NCBI GenBank assembly: GCA_023228645.1
Contig: JALOAT010000046.1
Coordinates: forward strand, 1 to 31,865
DNA: 31,865 nt
Reading direction: 5' to 3'
Source of the DNA: Gammaproteobacteria bacterium
Lineage (GTDB): Bacteria > Pseudomonadota > Gammaproteobacteria > Thiohalomonadales > Thiohalomonadaceae
Shown: positions 23,996 through 31,328 of the stretch, one piece after another
How positions within the stretch are numbered: position 1 is the stretch's first letter
Layout: the number at the start of each line of letters is the position of its first letter
Position numbers and translations under genes: made by a program
Notes under the pieces: generated by a model
Told to the model about the DNA's origin: nothing
What the model saw: the letters and a program-made list of their open reading frames with translations, nothing else
Database searches by the model: none

Positions 23996-24990
23996 AAACC
24001 CTGTTCCAGCCCGCGCTGGTCAATGGCGCCTTCGGCGATCCCGCGCTGTACGTGGACCTGATGTACCGCCGCGGCGCCCTGCTGTTCGATCTGGGTGAAC
24101 TGGCGGCCCTGCCCCCTCGCAAGATCCTGCGCATCTCCCACGTGTTCGTCAGCCACGCCCACATGGACCATTTCGCCGGTTTGGACCGCCTGGTCCGCCT
24201 GTTCCTGAACCGCCCCGCCTGCCTGCACCTCTATGGGCCGCCGGATTTTGTGGCACGGGTGGAACACCGGCTCGCGGGTTATACCTGGAATCTGGTGCAT
24301 AACTATGCGGCCGACTTCACCATCATCGCCACGGAGGTGGATGGCGACGGCCGCGCGCTGAGCGCGGAGTTCCACGCGCGACGCGCCTTCGCGCGCGGCC
24401 AGGTACAGCGCTTCGCCTGCGAAGGCTTCGTGCTGGTCGAAAATCCTGCCTACCGGGTGCGTTATACCGTGCTCGACCACAAGATCCCCACACTGGCCTT
24501 CATGCTCGAGGAGTCCCGCCACGTGAACGTCCTGAGAACACGGCTGGAGGAGCGCGGCCTGCGGGTCGGACCGTGGCTGAACGAGCTGAAGCGGCTGGTG
24601 CTCGCCGGGGCTGCGCCCGGGACGAAACTGTCGGTGCTGCGCGAGGACGGCGTCGGCGAGTGCAGCCTCGGCTCACTGCGGGAGGTGGTGCGCCTGGTCC
24701 CGGGCCAGCGCCTCGCCTACGTCACCGACTGCGCGGGTCACGAGGCCAATGCCGAACGGATCACCGCCCTCGCGGCCGGCGCCGACGTGCTCTACATCGA
24801 GGCGCCCTTCCTGGCCGAGGACGAAGAAAATGCCCGCCGCAAGGCGCACCTCACCGCCCGCGACGCCGGCCGCCTGGCGCGCCGCGCCGGCGTCCGCCGC
24901 GTGGTCCCCTTCCACTTCTCATCCCGCTACGAAGGCAGCGGCGACGCCCTGCGCGCCCAGGTGGCGGCGGCGTTTGCGGGGGAGATCTAG
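23992..24990 (+). CDS. RNase Z-like metallo-beta-lactamase-fold hydrolase
   Basis: A 332-residue metallo-hydrolase. The zinc motif HAHMDH (residues 55-60) fits HxHxDH, TVLDHKIPTLAFMLEE corresponds to the middle ligand region, YVTDCAGHEANAER to the bridging aspartate, and VVPFHFSSRYEGSGD to the last histidine; 'HFSSRY' is typical of RNase Z and its relatives. RNase Z cuts tRNA 3' ends, but relatives act on other phosphodiesters, so a tRNA role is not assured. Start is GTG, overlapping the stop of the 108-residue gene. It faces the YgjP-type gene across a repeat. Confidence 0.8.
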   Translation: MKTLFQPALVNGAFGDPALYVDLMYRRGALLFDLGELAALPPRKILRISHVFVSHAHMDHFAGLDRLVRLFLNRPACLHLYGPPDFVARVEHRLAGYTWNLVHNYAADFTIIATEVDGDGRALSAEFHARRAFARGQVQRFACEGFVLVENPAYRVRYTVLDHKIPTLAFMLEESRHVNVLRTRLEERGLRVGPWLNELKRLVLAGAAPGTKLSVLREDGVGECSLGSLREVVRLVPGQRLAYVTDCAGHEANAERITALAAGADVLYIEAPFLAEDEENARRKAHLTARDAGRLARRAGVRRVVPFHFSSRYEGSGDALRAQVAAAFAGEI

Positions 24991-25000
24991 TTCGGGGTTA

Positions 25001-25151
25001 AACGCGGAGGGCGCGGAGGCGCGGAGGTCGCGGAGGAAACCAGGCCAATCACCGCGATCTCAATCTCTTGAACGATCGGTGGATGGTGGAGTGGGTAGCG
25101 ATGATCGCCCCGGACGGTTCCCGTCGATCCCATCTCCGCGCCCTCCGCGTT
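25001..25151. repeat. Nested repeat between RNase Z-like and YgjP-type genes
   Basis: GCGGAG-type tandem words at 25001-25036 form the left arm. Its first 18 bases, AACGCGGAGGGCGCGGAG, are exactly the reverse complement of 25134-25151. The gap lies between convergent genes and no gene is supported in the 115-base loop. The arrangement mirrors that of the CACGGGGA and CACAGAGA elements, with a different arm sequence. Confidence 0.8.
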
Positions 25152-25159
25152 ACGCCCCG

Positions 25160-25888
25160 TCACTCCGCCCGCGCCCAGCGCGGCACCCGGGTGCCGGCGC
25201 GGCGGAGTTCTGCGTCGAGGCGTTTGTAGTCGGGCTCTTTGCGGGCGACCAGAGCCCAGAAGCGGGCGGAGTGGTTCATGTGCACGGTGTGGCACAGCTC
25301 GTGGACGAACAGATAGCGCACCACCGGCGGCGACATGAACAGCAGGCGGTAGTTGAGGTTGATGGTCTTGCGCGCCGAGCAGCTGCCCCAGCGGGTCTTC
25401 TGGCCGCGGATAGTGACGTTTTCGTAGGGCAGTTCGGTCTCGATGCTCACCCGTTCCAGCCAGGGCACCAGGTGTACTCGCGCCACGCGCGCGAGCCAGC
25501 GGTTGAGCGCCTCCTGCCATTCGTTGGCCGCGGCGCTCACCAGCAGGGTACCGTCAATGCGCTCGCGGCACTGGCTGCGGCCCGGCCGGGCCGGCAGGTA
25601 GTTCACCTCCCACAGCCCGTCCAAGGCGGGAAGCTCGATGACCTCGGGCCGCTGCAAGGGATCCAGGCTGTGTTCACGCCGCAGCCGGCGCAGCTGTTGC
25701 TCCAGCCATTCCCGATGCTGCTCCACAAAGGCCGGAATGCGGCGCAGATCGAAGCCCTGGGGCACCACCACCTGTACCTCGCCCGACGGCATCACCTTCA
25801 GGCGCATGTACTTGGCCAGATGGCTCGTGCACACGCGCACTTCGAGTGGTTTCGGGGACGACCAATGGAACTGCAGGGTATCGGCCAT
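25160..25888 (-). CDS. YgjP-type zinc metallopeptidase (DUF45, M48-related)
   Basis: A 242-residue cytosolic protein of the YgjP/DUF45 family. The zinc-peptidase motif HELCH is at residues 196-200, with a third ligand candidate H206 in MNHSARFW; RWGSCSARKTINLNYRL (about 166-182) just before it is the family's other hallmark. The N-terminal half is a small strand-rich domain (VRVCTSHLAKYMRLKVMPSG, VQVVVPQGFD). YgjP-type proteins are often found beside type I restriction genes, but none is present here. Substrate unknown. The family call is firm, the function is not. Confidence 0.85.
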   Translation of the reverse strand: MADTLQFHWSSPKPLEVRVCTSHLAKYMRLKVMPSGEVQVVVPQGFDLRRIPAFVEQHREWLEQQLRRLRREHSLDPLQRPEVIELPALDGLWEVNYLPARPGRSQCRERIDGTLLVSAAANEWQEALNRWLARVARVHLVPWLERVSIETELPYENVTIRGQKTRWGSCSARKTINLNYRLLFMSPPVVRYLFVHELCHTVHMNHSARFWALVARKEPDYKRLDAELRRAGTRVPRWARAE

Positions 25889-26298
25889 GGGTTACGACTG
25901 TCGCTCTTGGCGAAGGCGCCTGGGACGGCGGCTCGGTTATCCAGGATGGTTCTTTGCAGGCCGCGGAGCCCATTCGGGCCCCTACTTCCGGCGGTCGGCG
26001 AGTATGAGTATCAGACAGGGGGGCGCATTTCACCACTGTGTACGGCCACATTCCAGCGCCGTGATTCAGGCTCGGTCATACCCTACGGTAGATTCGGCAC
26101 ACTAAGCGCAGTGAGCGCACGCTTTCATGCCACAGGCTTATACAGTGACAAGACTACGCGCAAGAGAGCCCCAATCACGCTGATCAGGGACAAAGGTGGA
26201 ACGGTGGACCGGCGAGTGGAAGCGAAAACGAGCTGCCAAGTATTACAGGATGGGTCCGTCGGGCCGGCCTAACCGTGGCCGTTCGGACCAGGGGCGGT
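25889..26298. other. 410-bp stretch with no supported gene
   Basis: This gap is less GC-rich than its surroundings and contains no reading frame with a credible start, composition or family resemblance, no tRNA-like fold that I can see, and none of the dispersed repeats found in other gaps. The only local structure is GGTCCG near 26251 pairing with CGGACC near 26282, a possible hairpin after the stop of the next gene. It could be decayed coding sequence. Confidence 0.5.
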
Positions 26299-26658
26299 TC
26301 AGCTGTCGCGCGGCGGTTTCAAGTCGATGCATTCCATGTCGGGAAGTTCGCCCATCTCCACCACGCCGATGTTGTCGGCCGGTGGAAGCAGGAGGTTGTT
26401 CGCGGTTTCGAAGTCGAATCCGTAGAATTCCTTCACGAAGGCGTAGATATCGCCAAACCCTTGCTGCCGGGATGTGGCCTCGATGACGTTCCGGGCCAGC
26501 CCGCAGGCCTCCGCTTCCGGCAGTTCGATGGTGAACAAGCGGCCATCCTGACGAAAACCGGCCTCGATAAGATCGCTGCGCAGGCGTTGAAACAATGCCT
26601 TGACCTGCCCGTGCTCGTGACTGGCGTAATCGAGGTTCAGATTGATGGCATAACGCAT
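26299..26658 (-). CDS. Unrecognised 119-residue protein, possible ferredoxin-like (VapD/Cas2-like) fold
   Basis: A soluble protein beginning MRYAINLNLDYASHEHGQVK. The order strand (YAINLNLD), helix (VKALFQRLRSDLIEAG), strand (RLFTIELPE), helix (ACGLARNVIEATSRQ) resembles the start of small ferredoxin-like folds such as VapD and Cas2, where a first-strand aspartate binds metal; here D10 would be in that place. That is a shape-based guess. The C-terminal 50 residues (YGFDFETANNLLLPPADNIGVVEMGELPDMECIDL) match nothing I know. AGGGA stands about nine bases before the ATG. It is divergent from the spermidine-synthase-like gene with 62 bp between starts. Confidence 0.6.
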   Translation of the reverse strand: MRYAINLNLDYASHEHGQVKALFQRLRSDLIEAGFRQDGRLFTIELPEAEACGLARNVIEATSRQQGFGDIYAFVKEFYGFDFETANNLLLPPADNIGVVEMGELPDMECIDLKPPRDS

Positions 26659-26720
26659 GCGCCATTCCCTGCATTTGCTTGCAACTCTATGCTACGCCGT
26701 TCTTTTCCACAGGGATACCA

Positions 26721-27491
26721 ATGAGACGCTATGGCGGTACGGTGATTTTCGAAGCCCGTGACGACTGGGGCACCATCCAGGTGGTGCAGGACAACTTCGA
26801 GCGTTCCCTGCACTTCGGCTCGGAACCCAAACAGAGCACCATGCAGCTCGGCGATCCGCTGCGCCTGGTGCTGTCCTACACCCGTGCCATGCTCATGCCG
26901 CTGGTGCTTACACCGCCTCCGCGCCGCGCGTTGCTGATTGGCCTGGGCGGCGGTTCGCTGGCCAAATTCCTGCTGCACCATTATCCGGACCTGCACCTGG
27001 ATGTGGTGGAGTTGCGCGAGCAGGTGGTGAACGTGGCGCAGCGCTGGTTCAGCTTGCCTGACCTGCCCCGACTGCGCGTGGTAGTGGATGACGCGGGCCG
27101 GTTCGCGCGCGCCGCCAGCGACACCTATGACCTGATTCTGGTCGACGCCTTCGATCGGCGCGGCATCGCCTATTCCGTGTGCGGTCCTGGCTTTTTCGGT
27201 GCCCTGCGCGAGCGGCTCGGCGCTGGCGGCATGCTGGCCATCAACCTGTGGGCCCGCGACACGGTCGGCCTTGAGGACATGATCGACGATATCACCGCCG
27301 GCTTCGATGCACCGGTCGCCCGCCTGCCGGTCCACGGCAAGGACAACATCATCGCCCTTGCCGGCGACGGCCCGCCGGCAAGGCGCACCGCGCGCCTGCT
27401 CACCGACCGGGCGCGCGAACTGGAGGCGGGCCTGGCCATCGAGTTCTCCGCCCTGCTGCGAACCTTGCGCAAGCACAATCCCGGCTTCTAG
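26721..27491 (+). CDS. Spermidine-synthase-like protein
   Basis: A 256-residue Rossmann-fold protein of the polyamine synthase superfamily. The nucleoside-binding loop GLGGGSL (74-80), the acidic residue in VVELRE (E98), VVDDAG (122-126) and LVDAFDRRG (140-148) follow the order seen in SpeE. The short N-terminal domain contains the GTIQVVQDN and TMQLGDPLR segments corresponding to the substrate-entry sheet. The catalytic DSTDP-like motif is DAFDR here, which departs from true spermidine synthases, and no speD lies nearby, so another product or a methyltransferase-like role is possible. AGGGA precedes the ATG at 26721 by six bases. Confidence 0.78.
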   Translation: MRRYGGTVIFEARDDWGTIQVVQDNFERSLHFGSEPKQSTMQLGDPLRLVLSYTRAMLMPLVLTPPPRRALLIGLGGGSLAKFLLHHYPDLHLDVVELREQVVNVAQRWFSLPDLPRLRVVVDDAGRFARAASDTYDLILVDAFDRRGIAYSVCGPGFFGALRERLGAGGMLAINLWARDTVGLEDMIDDITAGFDAPVARLPVHGKDNIIALAGDGPPARRTARLLTDRARELEAGLAIEFSALLRTLRKHNPGF

Positions 27492-27700
27492 AACGAAACT
27501 CCACTCGGAAAAGCTCGCTACTGAAACAATGCGAATCCTTCCCGATCAAGCACCTGACGTTGAGCGCAACCGAAGGGTTCCGCCGCACCACGCGAGGTAT
27601 TGATACAGATCACATCGCGTATCTGGAAAGCGTCGGACGGTCGACTATGGTTTAAACACCCTGCGCGCTGGGGCTGCTCGTCGCCCCGGAGGTCTGTCTC

Positions 27701-28000
27701 ATGCCACCTGCCTCCGACATTTCGGTGCAGCTCAACTACCGGCCCCTCGGCCTGGTCAGTGCACGGGCACGCAATCTTCGACTCGACGGCATGTTCGTGG
27801 ATACCGGCGCGGTAACCCTGCCTCACCATTCGGAAGTCGAAGTAACCCTGTCGTTCCGCAAGGACGATCGCCTGCAGGTGCATCGCCTACAGGCGCGGGT
27901 AATGGGTCGTTCCAAGTACGGTACCAATCTCACGTTCCAGAACTGCCGGCGCGAGACCTACCAGGCCTTGCAGGAAATGATCGGCAGTCAGACCCATTGA
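27701..28000 (+). CDS. PilZ-domain protein with degenerate c-di-GMP motif
   Basis: A 99-residue single-domain protein. The strand pattern (ISVQLNYRPLGLVSARARNLRLDGMFVDTG, then SEVEVTLSF, LQVHRLQARVMGRSKYGTNLTF, and a terminal helix QALQEMIG) is that of a PilZ barrel. Active PilZ domains carry RxxxR followed by (D/N)xSxxG; here the second motif is N25-x-R27-x-x-G30, with arginine in place of serine, and no RxxxR is properly placed. Binding of c-di-GMP is therefore doubtful. CGGAGG lies eight bases before the ATG. A strong terminator follows. The 209 bases between the upstream gene and this one show nothing distinct. Confidence 0.72.
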   Translation: MPPASDISVQLNYRPLGLVSARARNLRLDGMFVDTGAVTLPHHSEVEVTLSFRKDDRLQVHRLQARVMGRSKYGTNLTFQNCRRETYQALQEMIGSQTH

Positions 28001-28027
28001 GTGTTCTCCTCGTGAAGCTGTGCCCAT

Positions 28028-28055
28028 GACCCGTTCCTGGAACGGGTCTTTTTTT
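28028..28055 (+). terminator. Intrinsic terminator after the PilZ gene
   Basis: GACCCGTTC and GAACGGGTC form a near-perfect 9-bp stem (28028-28048) with a very short loop, followed at once by seven T residues (28049-28055). It stands 28 bases after the PilZ stop on the plus strand. Confidence 0.92.
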
Positions 28056-28076
28056 GTGCGCCTGTGCTGGACGGAC

Positions 28077-28108
28077 AAAAAAGCCCCCGCCAACAAGCGG
28101 GGGCTTTT
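28077..28108 (-). terminator. Two-way intrinsic terminator after pstS
   Basis: GCCCCCGC (28083-28090) pairs with GCGGGGGC (28097-28104) around a 6-base loop. Six A residues on the left give a T-run for minus-strand transcripts leaving pstS, and four T residues on the right serve plus-strand transcripts that pass the PilZ terminator. It is 28 bases after the pstS stop. Confidence 0.93.
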
Positions 28109-28135
28109 ATAGCCTGGCCTCAATCCGATCCGGGT

Positions 28136-29110
28136 TCAGTTCAGCTTGGCAAGCTCCTGCTCCACCACCTTCTTCGGCAGCGGAATGTAACCGTCCTTGA
28201 CCACCACCTGCTGGCCGGACTGGCTCAGAATCATCTTCACGAACTCACGCTCCAGCGGGTTGAGCGGCTTGTTCGGGTGTTTGTTCACGTAGACATAGAG
28301 GAAACGCGACAGCGGGTATGCACCCTTGATAGCGTTCTCGGCGGAGGCATCGACGAACGGTTCGCGCGCCTTCTTCGCGAGCGGAACCGCGCGCACGCCC
28401 GAGGTGATGTACCCCAGTCCCGAGTAGCCGATGCCGTTCAGCGACGTGGAAACCGACTGCACCACGGACGCGGAACCGGGCTGCTCGTTCACACTGTTGC
28501 GGAAGTCACCCTTGCACAGGGCCTTCTCCTTGAAATAACCGTAGGTACCCGAGACTGAGTTGCGGCCGTAGAGCTGAACGGGCTGGTTGCCCAGTGTGCC
28601 GCCCACACCGACCTGATTCCAGCGGCTGACTTCTTCGCCGGCACCACACTTGCGAGTGGACGAGAACACGGCGTCGACCTGCTCCATGCTCATGCCCTTG
28701 ATGGGATTATCCTTGTGGACGTACACGGCCAGCGCATCAATGGCGACGCGGATTTCCGTGGGCTTATAGCCATAGCGCTTCTCAAACGCCTCGATTTCCT
28801 TGTCCTTCATCTTGCGGCTCATGGGGCCGAGCGTGGCGGTGCCTTCCGTGAGTGCCGGCGGCGCGGTGGAAGAACCAGCGGCCTGGATCTGGATGTTCAC
28901 GTTCGGGTAGAGGCGCTTGTACTCCTCGGCCCACATGGTCATGAGGTTGGCGAGGGTATCGGAGCCGACCGAGGACAAGTTGCCGGACACGCCCGAGGTC
29001 TTCTCGTAAGTAGGCAGCGCCGGATCGACCTTGGCCTCGGCGAGGACCTGTCCCGACATCAGTGCGGAGGCGACCAGCCCGCTCGCGGCGATCAGGGTGG
29101 ACAACTTCAT
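28136..29110 (-). CDS. pstS: Periplasmic phosphate-binding protein PstS
   Basis: High-affinity phosphate receptor that delivers phosphate to the PstCAB transporter. The 324 residues start with a signal peptide (MKLSTLIAASGLVASALMSG then QVLA, cleavage after residue 24). Phosphate-contact segments are visible: SSVGSDTLANLM, AAGSSTAPPALTEGTATLGPMSR, and the GRNSVSGTYGYFKEKAL segment with the serine/arginine-rich loop. GGAG stands six bases before the ATG. It is separated from phoR by a 71-bp promoter gap with a Pho box, and it lies about 4.5 kb from the transporter genes it serves. Confidence 0.96.
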   Translation of the reverse strand: MKLSTLIAASGLVASALMSGQVLAEAKVDPALPTYEKTSGVSGNLSSVGSDTLANLMTMWAEEYKRLYPNVNIQIQAAGSSTAPPALTEGTATLGPMSRKMKDKEIEAFEKRYGYKPTEIRVAIDALAVYVHKDNPIKGMSMEQVDAVFSSTRKCGAGEEVSRWNQVGVGGTLGNQPVQLYGRNSVSGTYGYFKEKALCKGDFRNSVNEQPGSASVVQSVSTSLNGIGYSGLGYITSGVRAVPLAKKAREPFVDASAENAIKGAYPLSRFLYVYVNKHPNKPLNPLEREFVKMILSQSGQQVVVKDGYIPLPKKVVEQELAKLN

Positions 29111-29162
29111 GCTTCTTCTCCAGTCATGTCAGTGAACCTGGGCATAACAATGAACTACGCAA

Positions 29163-29191
29163 ATGACAGCAGTATGACTTTTCAATGAAGC
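29163..29191 (-). promoter_or_regulatory. Pho box of pstS
   Basis: On the minus strand the half-sites AAGTCAT (29174-29180) and CTGTCAT (29163-29169) stand with a 4-base spacer; a weaker unit, GCTTCAT (29185-29191), continues the 11-bp period into the 3' end of phoR. All three share TCAT. The -10 is less clear than for pstC and phoB: CATTGT lies 10 bases downstream. The ATG is at 29110, so a normal leader of about 35 bases is expected. Confidence 0.75.
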
Positions 29192-30510
29192 TCTTGTGAG
29201 CCGCCGCTCACGCGGCTCACCGGCAGAGGGCAGACACGCTCCGGCGGAAAGATGCAGGTGAAGGTACTGCCATGACCCAGCGCGCTCTTGATGACCAGGC
29301 GTGCGTCATGGTTCTGGAGCACATGCTTGACGATGGCGAGGCCGAGCCCGGTGCCGCCGCTCTCCCGCGAACGGCCCGGATCCACACGATAGAACCGCTC
29401 GGTGATCCGCGGCAGGTGCTCAGGCGCGATGCCGACGCCGTTATCGGTTACGGAGAGATGCGCCCCCTGGGTGCTCACGTACCAGCGCACCAGGATGCGT
29501 CCGCCGGTCGGCGTATACCGCACGGCATTGACGAGCAGGTTGTTGAACGCGCTGTAGAGTTCCCGTTCGGCACCATACAGGCCGACACCCGGCTCACACT
29601 CCAGCTCGATGACATGGTCTTTGCCGGCCATACCCAACGCCGCATCGGCCTCCATCGCACCCAGCAGGTCGCAGACGTTCACCGGCTCTGGCGTGCTCGT
29701 CTGGCCTTCATTTTCGAGGCGAGAAAGCAGCAGCAGATCGTCAATGAGGTTTTGCATGCGCAGGGATTGCTCGCGCATCAGGGCAATGGATTTGGCCCAG
29801 CGGCTGTCTTGCCCCGCCTCCTCGGCCAGGGTTTCCAGAAAGCCGCCGATCACCGTCAACGGCGTGCGCAACTCATGGGACACGTTGCCGATGAAATCGC
29901 GGCGCATCTTCTCAAGGCGCTGCCTTTCGCTGATGTCGCGCGCGATGAGCAGGTGCATCTCATCACCGTATGGCACCACGCGCAGGCTCACGGTCAGGCG
30001 CGGATCGCTCGGCGCGGGGATCTCGAGAGTACCTTTGGCGCCCTTGGCGAGGAATTCGCCAAGGGCGGGGTTGCGCAGCAGGTTTTCGATGCACTGGCCC
30101 ACATCCTGTGAAGCCTTGAAATCGAGCAGGCTGGTGGCCGCCTCGTTGAACCACTGGATGACCCAATTGGGTCCAAGCACCACCGTAGCGTCGGGCATGG
30201 CCGCGGTGGCTTTCTGGTACTGGCTCAACATGCCGGCAAGGCGGTGCTTGCGGCGGCGGTTACGCTGTTGCAGACCATAGATGTGATGAAACACCTCACC
30301 CCAGATCCCCCAGCCTTCCGGCGGATTCAGTGTGCGGCTGGTGCGCAGCCAGTGTTCGAGCCGATAGAGCTGCAACAGGTGCCATCCTGCGTAGCCGAAC
30401 ATACCGAGTGCCGTAAACAGACCCGGCCGGTCGAACAGCAGTCCGACGAGAAAACCAAGCAGTGCGATGCTTGCGATGCGCCAGACTTCAGCTGACCAGG
30501 GTCCCGACAC
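29182..30510 (-). CDS. phoR: Phosphate regulon sensor kinase PhoR
   Basis: Membrane histidine kinase that phosphorylates PhoB when phosphate is scarce. It has 442 residues: two N-terminal membrane segments (about 12-26 and 30-46), a linker with a basic RNRRRKHR stretch, a PAS domain (about 97-195, MPDATVVLGPNWVIQWFN), the dimerisation domain with H212 in VSHELRTPL, and the ATPase domain with NLLVNAVRYTP, DNGVGIA and GGTGLGLAIVKHVL. This is the standard PhoR layout. Start is GTG two bases after the phoB stop, so the two form an operon. Confidence 0.95.
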   Translation of the reverse strand: MSGPWSAEVWRIASIALLGFLVGLLFDRPGLFTALGMFGYAGWHLLQLYRLEHWLRTSRTLNPPEGWGIWGEVFHHIYGLQQRNRRRKHRLAGMLSQYQKATAAMPDATVVLGPNWVIQWFNEAATSLLDFKASQDVGQCIENLLRNPALGEFLAKGAKGTLEIPAPSDPRLTVSLRVVPYGDEMHLLIARDISERQRLEKMRRDFIGNVSHELRTPLTVIGGFLETLAEEAGQDSRWAKSIALMREQSLRMQNLIDDLLLLSRLENEGQTSTPEPVNVCDLLGAMEADAALGMAGKDHVIELECEPGVGLYGAERELYSAFNNLLVNAVRYTPTGGRILVRWYVSTQGAHLSVTDNGVGIAPEHLPRITERFYRVDPGRSRESGGTGLGLAIVKHVLQNHDARLVIKSALGHGSTFTCIFPPERVCPLPVSRVSGGSQELH

Positions 30511-30512
30511 GG

Positions 30513-31199
30513 TTAGGCCTGCGCGGAAAAACGGTAGCCGGCACCGCGTACGGTCTGCACGAGGTGATCACACTGGTGCGTTTCGAGGGCCTTGCGCAGG
30601 CGGCGAATATGCACGTCCACCGTCCTTTCCTCCACGTAAGCACCACGGCCCCAGACCATGTCCAGTAACTGCGCACGGCTGTAGACGCGCTCCGGGTGGG
30701 CCATGAAGAAATGTAGCAGGCGGTATTCGGTAGGCCCGAGTTCCACGGGCGCACCGTTGGCGGAAACCCGGTGAGCGAGGGTGTCCAAACGCAGGCTGCC
30801 CACCACGAGCGTGGCATCGTCCTGGCCGCTGCGCCGGAGCAACGCCTTGATGCGCGCCACCAACTCGCGCGGCGAAAACGGCTTGGTCAGGTAGTCGTCG
30901 CAACCCACGTCCAGGCCACGGACCCGATCGTCCTCCTCGGCACGGGCGGTGAGCATGAGAATGGGCACGTCGCGCGTGTACTCGTCGCGACGCAGACGAC
31001 GCGCCAGCTCGATGCCGCTGGTGCCGGGCAGCATCCAGTCGAGCAGGATGAGGTCAGGGCGACGGTCGGCGATGGCGCGCTCGGCCGCAGGCACATCGCC
31101 TGCCTCGCGCACGGCGAAATCGGCCCGCTCCAGCGCCATGGCGACCATGGCGCGGATGGCGGGCTCGTCTTCGACAATGAGGATGTCGTTGGCCGGCAT
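30513..31199 (-). CDS. phoB: Phosphate regulon response regulator PhoB
   Basis: OmpR-family transcription factor that binds Pho boxes when phosphorylated. The 228 residues comprise a receiver domain with the acidic pocket E10-D11, phospho-acceptor D54 in LLDWMLPG, the switch threonine in MLTARAEE and the conserved lysine in YLTKPFSP, followed by a winged-helix domain ending in RTVDVHIRRLRKALE and VRGAGYRFS. AGGAA stands about nine bases before the ATG. It heads the phoB-phoR operon and has its own tandem Pho boxes, so it is expected to activate itself. Confidence 0.96.
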   Translation of the reverse strand: MPANDILIVEDEPAIRAMVAMALERADFAVREAGDVPAAERAIADRRPDLILLDWMLPGTSGIELARRLRRDEYTRDVPILMLTARAEEDDRVRGLDVGCDDYLTKPFSPRELVARIKALLRRSGQDDATLVVGSLRLDTLAHRVSANGAPVELGPTEYRLLHFFMAHPERVYSRAQLLDMVWGRGAYVEERTVDVHIRRLRKALETHQCDHLVQTVRGAGYRFSAQA

Positions 31200-31230
31200 C
31201 TAACAGGTTCCTGGTTGTGTCTCCTGTTAG
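31200..31230. repeat. Inverted repeat bracketing the phoB transcription start
   Basis: CTAACAGG at 31200-31207 and CCTGTTAG at 31223-31230 are perfect 8-bp inverted copies 15 bases apart. One arm directly touches the phoB ATG; the other overlaps the end of the -10 hexamer. It may be an operator, or a leader hairpin if transcription starts further upstream than predicted. Confidence 0.6.
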
Positions 31231-31273
31231 TAAACGCGATGAATGTGACACGGCTGTGACAGCGTTGTCACAA
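31229..31273 (-). promoter_or_regulatory. Triple Pho half-site and -10 of phoB
   Basis: On the minus strand three half-sites follow at an 11-bp period: TTGTGAC (31267-31273), CTGTCAC (31256-31262) and GTGTCAC (31245-31251). Ten bases after the last one is TTTACT (31229-31234), matching the -10 consensus at four of six positions. The 10-base spacing equals that at pstC. Transcription should begin near 31222, about 23 bases before the ATG. Confidence 0.85.
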
Positions 31274-31328
31274 AGGCACCGCAGGAGCGGCCGAAGGCCG
31301 CGATGGTTTCGCCCAAAGCCGCTGGATT

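Noticed and set aside
25889..26298. A small gene in the 410-bp gap beside the YgjP-type gene
   Set aside because: The open frames have no ribosome site, overlap the neighbouring genes out of frame, and resemble no protein family.
27492..27700. A riboswitch or small RNA before the PilZ gene
   Set aside because: I found no strong stem or terminator in this stretch and no motif of a known riboswitch; only a ribosome site is clear.
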